Shown: piece by piece, positions 24,014 through 35,397 of the stretch
Layout of the letters: every line of letters begins with the position of its first letter
Numbering within the stretch: position 1 is the first letter of the stretch
Assembly (NCBI GenBank): GCA_023614405.1
Contig: CM042694.1
Span: 114,078,685-114,142,684 of the forward strand
Length of the DNA stretch: 64,000 nt
Source of the DNA: Avena insularis
Taxonomy: Eukaryota > Streptophyta > Magnoliopsida > Poales > Poaceae
Direction: 5' to 3'
Notes under the pieces: generated by a model
Databases searched by the model: none
What the model was told of the DNA's origin: nothing
The model's input: the letters and a program-made list of their open reading frames with translations, nothing else
Position numbers and translations under genes: made by a program

Positions 24014-26670
24014 ACATGGGTTATTGGCAATGTCAGCCCAAGAGTAGGTTTTGCCTGGTTGTTGTTCTCCTCTACTGTGGACCCTTGATGTCCCACGGCC
24101 GCCTTGACCTCCGCCACGTCCTCCTCATCCTCGGACCGGAAGCAGATGGTGACTACCGCTGTTTCGCGTTTGGTTTTCTTCAGGTGTTTTGTGCTTCGAG
24201 CTTGTTGCTTTGGTTGTTTTGCCGGTGAGGCATAGCTAGGGCATTGAGTAGTCATACGCATCGTGGTCGACGTACGCATACTTGCTATTGTTTCTATCAT
24301 CTCTCCCAAATCGGTAACCTTGTCACACTTCAAGCGATGGCGTAGTAAACCAATAGGGAGACCTACGATGAAAGCTTCAACTGCAGTTTGATCATTTACT
24401 CCTTCGCAGGAGTCTTGGTGTCGATCCATCGTCCGAGGTAATCCCGCCAAGTTTCTCCGGCTTTCTGGGTGCAACGTTGTAGGTCTCCAACCGTACAGGG
24501 CCTCCGATATGTGCCTTCAAAATTCCGAAAGAACGCGCTTTGTAAATCATACCAGTGATGGATGGTGTTTGCCGGAAGTTCATTGAGCGATGATCGTGCC
24601 GTCTTCCGCAACATAAGTGGGAGATATCGTGTTGCGACCAGGCTATTTCCGCCTTTGGCGATGCAGCAAGCTTGGAAAAAGCCCTGTAACCAGGTGTCTG
24701 GCCGAGCAATGCTGTCGTAGGCTTGGATATGTCTTGAGATAGCAAATGCTTCCAGGAATTTTGTAGCTCTGATGCGTGGACGAAAGCACTTTGGACCCAC
24801 GTACACATCATCATTTTCATAGCGCCGAGCCTCTATATTGGAGTTGATCATGTGTCTTGCGTCATTAGGGGATAGATATCGTCCCGAATGCCGGCTATGG
24901 CTGCAGTGCCGTGGAGCCGGACTTCGGCTTCTGCCACCACCTCCTCCGCCATGTCGTCCTCCTTGTCCTCCATGGGAGCCATTGTGATGACTGTGTGGTG
25001 GAGAGGGTGGAGCAGCTGGATAGTTTCTGGCTGATCGCCGGCCTCTGTCCGAAACTTCATTATTCCGATTCCGGGGAGGGTCTTGACTACGACGAGCCCC
25101 CTGTCGGCTTGTACCTGCATGGTTTCTGTCGTTTCTTCGTCCGTCGTTCCCACCATAGTGAGGCTCAGCCGGACGGTTCTCATGTCTAGGAGGTGGCATT
25201 CTCTGACGATCCTCCTCCTGACGTTTCTCTTTATCTTCTCCCCTTCGATCCTTAGATTCTCGTCGGGGAGGATTCGTCGGATTCAAGGCAGCGATGGCGT
25301 CTTTCTCGGCCGCTGGTGCGACGTTGCTCCAGCCGCGTGTAGTTTTGTGATGCTGTCCTGAGGATCCGGTTCTCGAATAATTGTCTTCCCATCGTTCGGG
25401 GCGATAATGCTGCTCCGGAACGTAATGGGGTCTTACACAGCCCATGCTGGATCTGTGCGACATTGGTCAGCATCTGAGACCAGTTTTTGACTTTCGGACA
25501 GGGCGACCTTTTGCTGCTCTAGTCCCTTGTTGAGTAGCTTGATACCCAAACGGATCTCCTCTGGTCCTGGATTAGCCGATAGAATTTCTCGGGCTGCCAC
25601 GGTATTCTGTACTGATGTTGGGTATACCCAATCTCCGTTGCTATCTTTCCGTGGCTTCCCCATCTCATCTCCAAAAAGGACGGCACGTACATGTGGGAAT
25701 TGGTTGTCATCTATGTGACGCTTAAGTCTTGATGCGATTGAGACATGTACTCCTTGTTCGACATGCGTTTCTTCTCCACCTCGATGTTTTTGGCTTCATC
25801 GAGGAGTTGTTGACGATGCGCTTCTAGGGCTTGCGCCCTTTCATCCAGCTCATCTGCAGTAAGTTCTGCAGCTGTAGGGATAGGTGTGGTTAATGTGGCA
25901 TTGATGAGTTTACGCGCACCTTCAGTGATCACGTGTCCATCCACCGATGCTTCTTTTTCAGCTTATGCAGGATAAGTGCTCCATCGAGTCTTCTTCGTAT
26001 TCCTCGGCAATCACCTCCTCTGTCGGAGGGTCTTTTGCGGGTCTTGTTTTCTTGTTCTTCTTCTTTGCCTTCTTGGTAGCGCCGGTAGCAAAAACGACTT
26101 TGGGTCCGTTCCGAGTCAAGCTCGATCGATACTGGACATCTAGACCTCGGGATTATCTCGGCGTCCATGTCATCTGTGTTTTGGGAGAGTGTTCCCCAGA
26201 TCCTTCATCCATGGCTTCTCCTTCTTACGCAGCTTTGGGTTGTACTCCTCTTCATATTCAGCGGAGAACTTTGAAATCTGCGGCGTCATCGACTCATCCG
26301 AGGATGCGGGTACGTCGGTGTTTGTTCCGATTGCCTCCAGCACCGAGTCGGTGTTTTCTCCAGCATTGGCAGAGCCGGATCCGGATCCCACGTATCCGAC
26401 GAAGTGCGACGCGTGCTTCTTGAGGTACCTTAGGAAAGGTCTGTTTGTTCCGGCATCATCAGAGCCGGAATCAGGGTCGTTGATATGCTCCTCCTGGATT
26501 TTGACTTCTACGGGTGGGTCGATCTGGGATTCGGCTCCTCCGGGGAGATCCACTCGGTCGGCGTTGACCGCTAGGTCTTCTTGGTTCGATTTCTCCTTTG
26601 TCTCCATAGCTAGTGCGGGCTCGGTGGGATTAGGGTTTCTAAGATCCGAACTCTGCGCCTCCATGGACAA
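24001..26670 (-). pseudogene. Gypsy C gag, several frames
   Basis: The N-terminal part (26170-26670) starts MSMEAQSSDL and is acidic, with SDDAGTNRPFLRYLKKHASH. Middle pieces lie at 25711-25944 (Ala/Glu-rich helix, ELDERAQALEAHRQQLLDEA) and 25433-25663. A longer piece (24396-25463) is rich in Arg, His and Gly, then carries the capsid-like segment with TWLQGFFQACCIAKGGN and ETWRDYLGRW, continued in another frame at 24001-24474 (VEAFIVGLPIGLLRHRL). This order fits a plant Ty3/gypsy gag (Retrotrans_gag). At least three frameshifts break it. Confidence 0.8.
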
Positions 26671-26920
26671 AGGGACCCGAAAATTCTTCTACCTCTATCA
26701 TCACCTGGGGTGGGTTGGGCGGTTCAATGAAACCGATGTAAACATCGATCTGGCAAAAGACATGATTGTGTGGCGATCACGGCCTCCTTGTCGGCATCCA
26801 AGTCTCGTCGAGAACGATGAGAGGGCGTTCTGGCGTAGAGGATGCGACCGCGGCGATAGTCTCGCCGATTCCGATTCTTGATTCCGCCATAGCGCGAATC
26901 CGTAGCTCACCCTTTACGGT

Positions 26921-26932
26921 GGCGCCAAGCAT
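26921..26932 (-). other. Primer-binding site of Gypsy C
   Basis: On the minus strand TTGGCGCCACCGTAAAGG follows within two bases of the 5' LTR end. The TGGCGCC core is usual for tRNA-primed gypsy elements; the exact tRNA is not assigned. Confidence 0.7.
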
Positions 26933-27431
26933 TGTCGGATTGATGACAAATACGCCATGAGGGTCCTCGGCGTGCATAAGAGAGGGTGTGAGGCGTGCGT
27001 GTTAGGGACGGTGAGCACACAAGTTTACCGAGTTGAATCCGCGGCTTTGGACGGATCCTACTCCTGCTAGCAATCAATATCTGGCGAATATGGAATATGG
27101 GTTACAAGGGTTTTGCCTATGCGAGTTGAGGGTCTAGAGTATTGTGGTTATGCCCTAAAGGCTCTCCCTAGGACGGCTTATATAGATATTCGGCCTAGGG
27201 TTTACAGGAGAGATCTACCCAGCTACGACTAAGAGTCTATTACAGAGTACATCTTGAACTACAAGTAACATTATGGGCCTAAGTCGGTAAGTCTTCTAGG
27301 CCTTCCCGTAGCCGGATTAGACTCCGCCTTTCTCCCTGACTGGGCCGCCCGTGAAGCAATGTTGTAACCCGAAGTGGGCCACCCTGGTTAGTGAGGAACT
27401 GTGAGGATACCCGGAAAGTATATCCCCAACA
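26933..27431 (-). repeat. Gypsy C 5' LTR
   Basis: 499 bp, TGTCGG...CCCCAACA. On the minus strand a TATA-like TCTATATAAGCCG lies at about 27173-27186. Confidence 0.92.
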
Positions 27432-27436
27432 CTCGC

Positions 27437-28402
27437 AATGAGAACTTGCACAACATCTTTTGTCCTGCCAGCCCGTTTGCAGCGGGGCCTCTAGGGAACT
27501 ACTGGCAATTAAGGTGCTCCTTTTAATAGAGCACCAGTGCAAAGCATTAACACTCCGTGAACACATGTGATCCTCACATCAAAGCCTTTCCCTTCCGGCT
27601 ACCCGATTTACATCGCCGGGACCATACGTTCCGGACAACGACGTGTGTATACAACTTGTAGATAAGACCAAGAACAATACTATCATAATGAATCAATAAT
27701 AAGTTCAGATCTGAAATCATGGCACTCGGGCCCTAGTGACAAGCATTAAGCACAACAAAGTTGCAACAAAGTCATAAAGCACTAATAGAGATACTAGGCA
27801 CCATGCCCTAACAATCTGATGCCATTACATGAACGACCTCATCCAATCCCTACCATCCACATAGCCTACAGCGGGGGATTACTCACTCATAGATGGGAGA
27901 AACATGGATGGTTGATGGAGAAGTGATGGTGATGATGATGGCGATGATCTCCTCCAATTCCCCGTCCCAGTGGGGTGCCAGAACGGAGTTTCTGGTACTG
28001 TTTCGTGGAATCTGGTGGTGGTGGCGGAGCGGAACTCCTTCTGGAAAAACGTCAAACCCCCTGAAGTTTTTAGGTCAGAAGGCTCCTTATAGGCGAAGAG
28101 AGGTGAGGGGTGCTGGGGGCCACACCACCCTGGCGGCCTGGCCTGGCAGCCAGCCGGTGGTGTGGCCACCCCAGGCCTCTTCTCCGTCTCGTATTACAGC
28201 TCCTGAGTCTTGGTGAAATAGGATTTTTGGCATATTTTCCGGGATTTTTCCTGATAGTTGATTTTCTGCACAAAAAGTAGACACCAAGGCAATTCTGCTG
28301 AAAACAGCGTTAGTTCGCATTAGTTGCATCCAAATCACACAAGTATAGAGGAGAAACAATAGCAAAAGTGTTCGGGAAAGTAGATACGTTTTGGACGTAT
28401 CA
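27437..28402 (-). repeat. Gypsy B 3' LTR, inner part
   Basis: It continues the LTR broken at 15000 (after the second CTCGC) and ends TTTTGGACGTATCA at 28402, as the 5' LTR does at 36771. Confidence 0.92.
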
Positions 28403-28418
28403 ACTCCCCCCAAGCTTA
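28403..28418 (-). other. Polypurine tract of Gypsy B
   Basis: On the minus strand TAAGCTTGGGGGGAGT abuts the 3' LTR; it resembles the Gypsy A tract. Confidence 0.8.
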
Positions 28419-30870
28419 GCTTATTGCTTGTCCTCAAGCAATTCAGTTGAAAACTGAGTGTGATAAAAGAACTTTCACGAACACATTTGCTTCATATGAT
28501 GTAAATATTCTCAGCAATGTGATCAACTACTTAGACAATTCATAATAAAGAGTATGCAACTGAGTCTACTTAGTAGTCATTGCAAGCTATGAAGAGATTC
28601 CAACTCAAGAATAATAAGTAGCACAAAGCACAAACATAAGCAACATTACAATGCTCATACAAAGGTATGATAGAGCCGTATCTCGCTTGACTTTGATTAT
28701 GAATGTCAAGGCACCTCTGAAGTTCAAGTGATGACTAGAAGTAAAGATATCAAGGATACAAGCATCAAAGTCATAACACAAATAATCAAGTAATGAAACA
28801 AACATAAAGAATGACAACTATGCTCTCAAGAAGGTGCTCAAAGAATATGTGGAGACTCAACAAGTAGAAGACAAAGGTTTTGAATAATTTTGAAAGGCTT
28901 CCAAATGCTGAAAGTATAGTACTCGTTAGCTTTGAGCTCTCATTGCCCCTATCATAAGCATCTTTAATGTGGTTAAGGTGAAAGTGAGGTCCAATCTGAG
29001 TTATATGCTTGACAGACTATAAACTGGAAATCCCAAGTCCCTTGAGTACGAGGGCCGCTCCTCATGCTACTCAACTTTAGTTACCGGTAAGTTCTTGTCA
29101 TCGTAAGTATGTGCGTATCATTGAGAACCGCCAACGGGGTACCCCTTGCCCGATGATACGGAAGAATCCCCATATCAAAATGACAAGGCAAGCAGACAAT
29201 GAGTATCTCAGCAATCTTATTATTTACCATGGGAAAATGGTGCTTTTTTCTCTCTTTCCTCTTTTCATAAATATTTTTTTTTCTTTTTCTCAATAGCTAT
29301 CTCTCTCTTTTTTATAAGAAGAATGCTTCATAGATATCATTATGGTTACGCTGCAGGTTTCCACCATGTCAGCATGGATTAGACCAGCGGCCCAGGCGTT
29401 TCTCTAACACACATACATAACTCCATGGACTTACAAGCTCCCCTTTTATTTCACACCGACGACATCTGCAAACAAAAGATCAAGGTGTCAACTGGGTATA
29501 TAATTACAAGTGTTGAAAGCGTTCCTCGTGATACAGTTACGCTAATCTGACCTATAATTTGCAAGCATATAACTTTCATGGAGAGTTCACAATGGTTCAG
29601 GTTTATTAAGTGCAAATAAAATAAAGTGTGCCATCAAGTTCGTGAGAGCTTTACTAACTAACTTTCTCATAACAAGCAAACATTTTATTCGGAAGAAAAC
29701 AAGGCATATTGAATATGCACGGAAGTAGCAAATGATGCTAATGGGTAGGTATGGTGGACACTTTGGAAATATTTGGTTTAGGGAATTGGAAACATGAGTA
29801 AGACACTCAGTGGAAGTGAAGGCTAGCAAAAGTAAGGGAGCGACAAACGAGAGAGCAATAGCTGTTATTATCATGCTTGCAACAAAACAAGACTACTCAT
29901 GGCATGAAAATGATTCAAGATCCTCAAGGCAAAATAATTCGTTAAGGCTTAACTGATTATTACAGTCATGTGCATGCATGAGCATGTGCCAAGTCGATCA
30001 AATGAAACATTCAGAGGAGGATACCACAGTGTCATACCAATTTATGAATAGAGTAATGCAAGCAAACATTCATAAGACATGCTACAAACTATTAGCGAGC
30101 TGGAGCTAAACACAAGAAAGCAAGAACTACTAAATATCCAAAGATAACATACACTCTACATGAACGGACTAAGCAAACTCATAATGATGAGTATACGTAC
30201 AAAAATGAAAACAAATAGAGTTTGTTACCAGCCTCTTACCATGCCTCAAGTTGTCCTTAATCCTCATTATTGCTCTTCACTTGTGTGGCTTGAATAATAA
30301 TATGAAACCAATAATCCACTGAGAACTGCCGAACCCTGTAGCCAACTCACAAAAATCAAAGAAGAACGACAAATATTTTTGGTGTTTTTGATTTTTAAAT
30401 AAGAACCAAAAGAGAAAAACAAGCAAAGCAAAATCTTTTTGGATTTTTCGAATAGTTCAAACAAAGCAAAAAGGAACAAGCAAACCAAAGCAAAAAGAAG
30501 AAGCAAATCAAAGAGAAACAACAAATTTTTTTTGGTCTTTTTGTGTTTTTAGAAAGCAAAAGCAAAGAAGAACGGAAACTAAAAACAGAACGAAAACATG
30601 AATATACAAAGAACCGACGCAATCATGATATGGAGATGAGTGCGATGTCGGTGTACCTCCCCCCCAAGCTTAGGCTTTTGGCCTAAGTGGGTATCAATCC
30701 ATATACGAATAGGGGTTCCTAGCGGGCAGATCTTGGTAAGAATGGTCGTAGCTGGGCCCATGAGAAGAAGAAGAAGCTCCCCAATCATAAGCGGGCTGCT
30801 GATATGAAGACTCTCCCTCATTCGAGGGCTGGACCAAATCATCCGTGACCTCCCTTCTAGTGTCCTACTC
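28419..30870 (-). other. Gypsy B non-coding 3' region
   Basis: About 2.4 kb without a credible gene. It shares stretches with the Gypsy A 3' region, for example the A/G-rich block at about 29200-29330 on the minus strand. A second PPT-like CCCCCCAAGCTTAGG at about 30660-30675 resembles the tract at 28403. Confidence 0.65.
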
Positions 30871-31806
30871 CTATTGGGAGAGCTCTCTCAAGTACGTGTC
30901 AAGCTCCTCCTCAGTGAGGGACCATCCTTCCCTGTTATCAAGGTTAAACAAAACAGGTGTAGGCAAAAGAACAACGCGCTCGGACTTGCTCTTTCTCCAA
31001 CCAGCTTTGAGAAAGGTTATTTCATAAGACAACTCACTCAAACTAGCCCACGGGGAAATAAATTTATGTTGTATCATGGAATTAAAATCAAGCCTCTCTA
31101 TGGGAAACTGAAGGTCTAGATGATGAGGAACTAAACCATGCAATGCTAGTAAACGAGAAGCAATAAGGCCTCCATAGATTCCACCTTTCTCACGGTTAGC
31201 AGCAAGACGGAAGGCTACCAAAGCACCTAAGTTGTAAGACCTATCTCGTTTAAGAGCAGCAGAGATAAATGCTAGATCAAACGAAGATAACTTATTGGCA
31301 GTTTTCCTAGCAAGAACACACTTGGCAATAAAGTAGGCAAAGTAGCGAATGGAGGGAAGATGAATGTTACGGATTTTTCCATTCTCCTTTGAGAAGCTAC
31401 TCCCTTGACAAATTTCTGCGTATAAATCCATGAGTGGTTCCGGTCTCTCTTTAATCTTCCTACATGATCCCCATTGAGGTACTTAATGGCTGCACAAAAA
31501 TCATCAAGAGAAAGATTGACGGCAATATTGTAAATTTTGTAATGGACCATGGGGTTAGGCAAAGAGTGACTAAATTGGAAATCCTGCACCACAGACATGG
31601 TTAGCTTCACAAATTGACAAGGTTCATCTTCCAAGAAACGCTCTAACCCTACATTAGAAACCAAAGTGTGGAAATCTTATAGAATTCCTGCAGCTCTCAT
31701 GAACTCAGGGCATGGATATATGGAGGGAAAAACTTCCTCCTCCCTGTGGACCTTCATGACCTCAGGCACCCAAAGCTCATGTTGGTTTAGGTGGTGCTCA
31801 CTCATC
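30871..31806 (-). pseudogene. Gypsy B extra ORF in the pol position
   Basis: Reading begins near 31804 (MSEHHLNQHELWVPEV), meets a stop near 31680, resumes (VSNVGLERFLEDEPCQFVKL), shifts frame at about 31380-31430 and ends at 30871 (TEEELDTYLRELSQ). It contains CVLARKTANKLSSFDLAFIS and RLLALHGLVPHHLDLQFPIE. No RT, integrase or protease motif is present. It may belong to the ORF1-type proteins of Athila-like plant retrotransposons, but I do not recognise it firmly. It lies downstream of protease on the same strand, where pol would be expected. Confidence 0.55.
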
Positions 31807-32648
31807 TTTTATTCTGAAATTTAAACACCTATTAAACAAGTGATTGCAAAGTAATTATAGTGAAGGAATCTACTCATAGGGACTAGAAAGAGGCCTAAAC
31901 ATGCATCAAAACTATATCTCTAAGCATCAAACAAGCTTACAAGCTCTCATAACTAGTCACCTACAGCAGCAAAATACTCAATATACAATCAACTAAACAC
32001 AAATCTACTTGGACAAGGGGAGGAGCCACATACCAAGGAACAATTGCTCCAAATTTCAGCAAGAAAGATGGGCTGAGCAAAGAGATCGAAGAAATCGAGG
32101 GCAAGCACAGAGAGAACGCGATTTTGAGCTATGAACTGGAGCTTACTCGGGAGAGAGAAGAAAGTGGCAGGAGAGAGAGGTGGGGGGGGTGGCCCACACC
32201 AAGGCATGGCGCCACCCAGGTCTGGCCGCGCCACCATGTGGTGTGCCTGCCTAGTGGGCCCCCTGGTACCTACCAGGTACTCCTCTGCCCCTTTTTCACG
32301 TAAAAATTGAATATGAATTTTCTGGAATTTTTCGAGACACTTTATTTTTAGGAAATTTTCAGAAATAGAAGAATGATTTTTCTGACAGACAGATTTTTTT
32401 TCTTTTTGGAAACATGATGCAAAGACAAAACAAGGCTAGAACTACAGAAGTTCTAGCATGCAAGCAAACTAACAACACAAAGAAAACTAAACGAAAGCAA
32501 AAACTAAAATACAAAGGATAGAAATAAACAGAGATAATCATAATGAAAACATTGTTTTGTTCAATAGAATCCTTTTGTTAGCAAGGTTGATCAAGTCTTG
32601 CTACCAAAACAATTGCATATGAGACAAAACTTTGTATTCCACTAATAA
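31807..32648 (-). other. Gypsy B spacer between protease and the extra ORF
   Basis: About 840 bases, no gene seen. A GC-rich block at about 32170-32280 contains short complementary stretches around GGTGGCGC/GCGCCACC and could form local secondary structure. Confidence 0.5.
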
Positions 32649-33347
32649 TTATGTTACCTCAACCTTGATAGCAATGGTCCCAATCATAATAGTTTCAAAT
32701 TTTTCTCTTGGTATGGGACAATATATTTCTCCAACTTGAAAGCCTTCAACATGTTCAATTGAATTTAAACCATAAGTCCTTTCAATCTTCTTGGGGAAAT
32801 AGACAGTATGTTCCTTGTCATTAACATTGAAGGTCACCTTTCCTTGATTACAATTAATAACAGCTCCTGCAGTATTAAGAAAAGGTCTCCCAAGAATAAT
32901 AGACATATTATCATCTTCAGGCATTTCAAGCACAACAAAATCAGTTAATATCAAGCAATTATGAGCCACCTGAACAGGTACATCCTCACATATACCCACA
33001 GGAATAGTGGTAGACTTATCAGCCATTTGCAAAGATATATCAGTTGGTATCAATTTTTCAAGCTGAAGCCTCTTATAGAGAGAGAAAGGCATAACACTAA
33101 CTCCAGCTCCCAAATCACACAAAGCAGTTCTAACATAACTGTTCTTAATAGAGCAAGGGATAGTTGGAATCCCTGGGTCTCCAAGTTTCTTAGGAACCTT
33201 ACCATTGAAGGAATAATTAGCAAGCAACGTAGAGATTTCTTCATTAGGGATCTTCCTTTTATTCGAGACAATGTCCTTCATATACTTTGAGTAAGGAGGC
33301 AATTTAATAGCATCAGTCAAAGGAATTTGCAAGAATAAAGGTTTCAT
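32649..33347 (-). pseudogene. Gypsy B aspartic protease region
   Basis: It starts MKPLFLQIPLTDAIKLPPYS and holds the active-site block ALCDLGAGVSVMPFSLYKRL, then MSIILGRPFLNTAGAVINC, and ends at a TAA after TIAIKVEVT. The DLGA variant is usual for Athila-like elements. A stop lies four codons upstream of the first Met, and the preceding linker (33352-33660) is in other frames, so gag and protease are no longer joined. Confidence 0.85.
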
Positions 33348-33615
33348 CCACTCACAAACTTATTATAGTGTTCATCTTCCTTTGACTTGTGTTTCTTATC
33401 AGGGAAAGGCATAGGTTTTTGGACCCAAGCTTCTCTTTCACTACCATGTTTCTTAGCAACAAAATCTTCTTTAGTGTATTTAGTATTCTTAGTGTGGTTT
33501 TCAGGTTCTTCTTCAACTTTTTCTTCATTGGGAACTTCATTTTCTTCATTACCACTTTCAGTTTCAGCATCAGAGATAGATATACTATTAGGATCTATAG
33601 CAGGTTCAGAGGGTT

Positions 33616-35310
33616 CTACAACAGTTTTATGTTTCTTTTTCCTTTTCTTACGAGTGGAACCACTATTTTCAGCTTGTTGAGAATCCTGCTCAATTCTTTT
33701 GGACGCCCCTTAGGATATAGAGGATCCTGGGTAGCAGCACCACTTCTAGTTCTAATTTCATAAGCATGTTTTTCTTTAGCAGCATTAACTAGCAAGTCGT
33801 TTTGCACTTTAACGAGTTGATCTATTTGAGTTTGAACCATTTGAAAGTGTTTAACAATCATTTTAACATCATTAGAGGTTCTTTCCACAATATCTTTCAA
33901 CTCAACAATAGCTCTACTGTTTTCCATAAGATGATTTTGCACCCTTTTATTAAAGTTATCTTGCTTAACAATAAAGATATCAAATTCTTCTAAGCATTGA
34001 TCAGGAGGTTTAGAGTAAGGGATATCACCTTCATCAAAGTGTTGGAGAGAGTGTACCTCAATAGTGGATGAGTAGGGAATAGGCTTACATAATTCTTCTA
34101 TAGGAGGTAAATTCTTGACATCTGCAGCTTTAATTCCCTTCTCCTTAAGACATTTCTTAGCTTCCTTCATCACTTCATCATTTAATTCAATAACTCCCCT
34201 CTTCTTTGATGTTGGAATAGGCACAGGAATAGATGGTTCAGGTACAATTACTTCAGGTATAGCTTGTTTAGGAGGAGTCCAATCTTCATAATTCTTGCTT
34301 ATTTTAGCCATTAATTCCTCACTTCCTTGAGTCCTATTCCTGAAAACACAATCAGCACAACTATCTAGGTATGTCCTAGATTCTTCGGTTAGTCCATTAT
34401 AAAATATATCAAGTAGTTCATTCTTAGGTAATGGACTTCCAGCCTGTGCATGAATCAAAGCAAAAAACCTTGCCCAAGATTCGGGCAATACCTCTTTTTC
34501 TCCCTGTTTAAAATCAAAAAGTTCCTGCAAAACAGCATGTCTAGCACTAGGTGGAAAATATTTCTGCAGGAAAGTATTAAACAAGCACTCAGGGCTATCA
34601 ATAGATCCTGGAGGTAAATTACCAAACCAAGTTTTAGCTTCTCCTTTCAGTGAAAAAGGGAAAATCTTAGCAACAAAGTAAGTACGCATTTTAATATCAT
34701 TAGAAAACAAGCCACTCATGGTAGAAAGTTCATTCATATGTGCTACCGCACTTTCATTCTTAGTCCCACAAAAAGGTTCTTTCTCGACAATAGCTATGTA
34801 AGATAGATCGAGAGAGAAATCATAATCTTCATCTATAATATTTATGGGAGAAGCAGCAAACTTAGCAGCAGGAGATAATTTGGGTCTAATAGTACGCCTC
34901 TCAAGGAGATTCTTAGCAGCGCTCCTATCATGGGTGTTCCTACATTCTTAAATAAACTCATCAGTCATCTCAACATAATCTTCTTCAGCATCATAATTCT
35001 CAGGTGACCTAACAGGTGTGGCATTGTCTTCATTAGGAGTCTCGGTATTTCCAGCTATAGTTCTAGCAATCGTAGCATCTAGGAAATGACCTAATGAACC
35101 ACTCTTATCAAGCACAGTAGAAGCAGCATCATAAGCATCAGAAGTTTCAGATTCAGCAGTGGTAGCAGTGTGTGTAGCATGTGTATGTGGTGGTGTAAGG
35201 AACTTACTCAGAACAAACGGTGAATCAAGAGTGGTAGAGGTGTTCAGAACCGTACCTCTTCTTGTAGTGGATGGTAAAATAGGAACCTTGCCATCACGAG
35301 ACTTACCCAT
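33616..35310 (-). pseudogene. Gypsy B gag with one in-frame stop
   Basis: One frame runs from 35310 (MGKSRDGKVPILPST) to 33616, broken only by TAA at 34948-34950. The capsid part has KGEAKTWFGNLPPGSIDSPE, LQKYFPPSARHAVLQEL, ESWARFFALIHA and DIFYNGLTEESRTYLDS, the Retrotrans_gag pattern of Athila-like elements. A coiled-coil-like segment (VELKDIVERTSNDVKMIVKH) follows. The frame is lost near the Lys-rich end. Confidence 0.88.
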
Positions 35311-35369
35311 GATGGATGGATAGCAGTGAACAATAAAGAATCCAAGTGAACTTGATAAATAAAGCTATG

Positions 35370-35397
35370 CTCCCGACAGCGGCGAAGAAAATAGTCT
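35370..35397 (-). other. Primer-binding region of Gypsy B
   Basis: On the minus strand AGACTATTTTCTTCGCCGCT directly follows the 5' LTR. It matches the Gypsy A leader and PBS with several changes, so the tRNA-Asp site is degenerate. Confidence 0.65.

Larger units (their letters stand above)
15001..27431 (-). mobile_element. Gypsy C: Tat/Retand-like LTR retrotransposon with antisense ORF, nested in the Gypsy B LTR
   Basis: LTRs are 15001-15513 (3') and 26933-27431 (5'), both TGTCG...CCCCAACA. CTCGC flanks it at 14996-15000 and 27432-27436. The PBS side is on the right (TTGGCGCCACCG on the minus strand, 26921-26932) and the polypurine tract on the left (15514-15532), so the element runs right to left. 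Minus-strand order is gag, protease, RT, RNase H, integrase; no chromodomain was seen. Between integrase and the 3' LTR lies a plus-strand multi-exon ORF (16082-19198). Extra antisense ORFs in this position are known from Tat-lineage elements such as Retand and Grande. Many stops and frameshifts make it inactive. It is the youngest layer of this branch of the nest. Confidence 0.93.
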
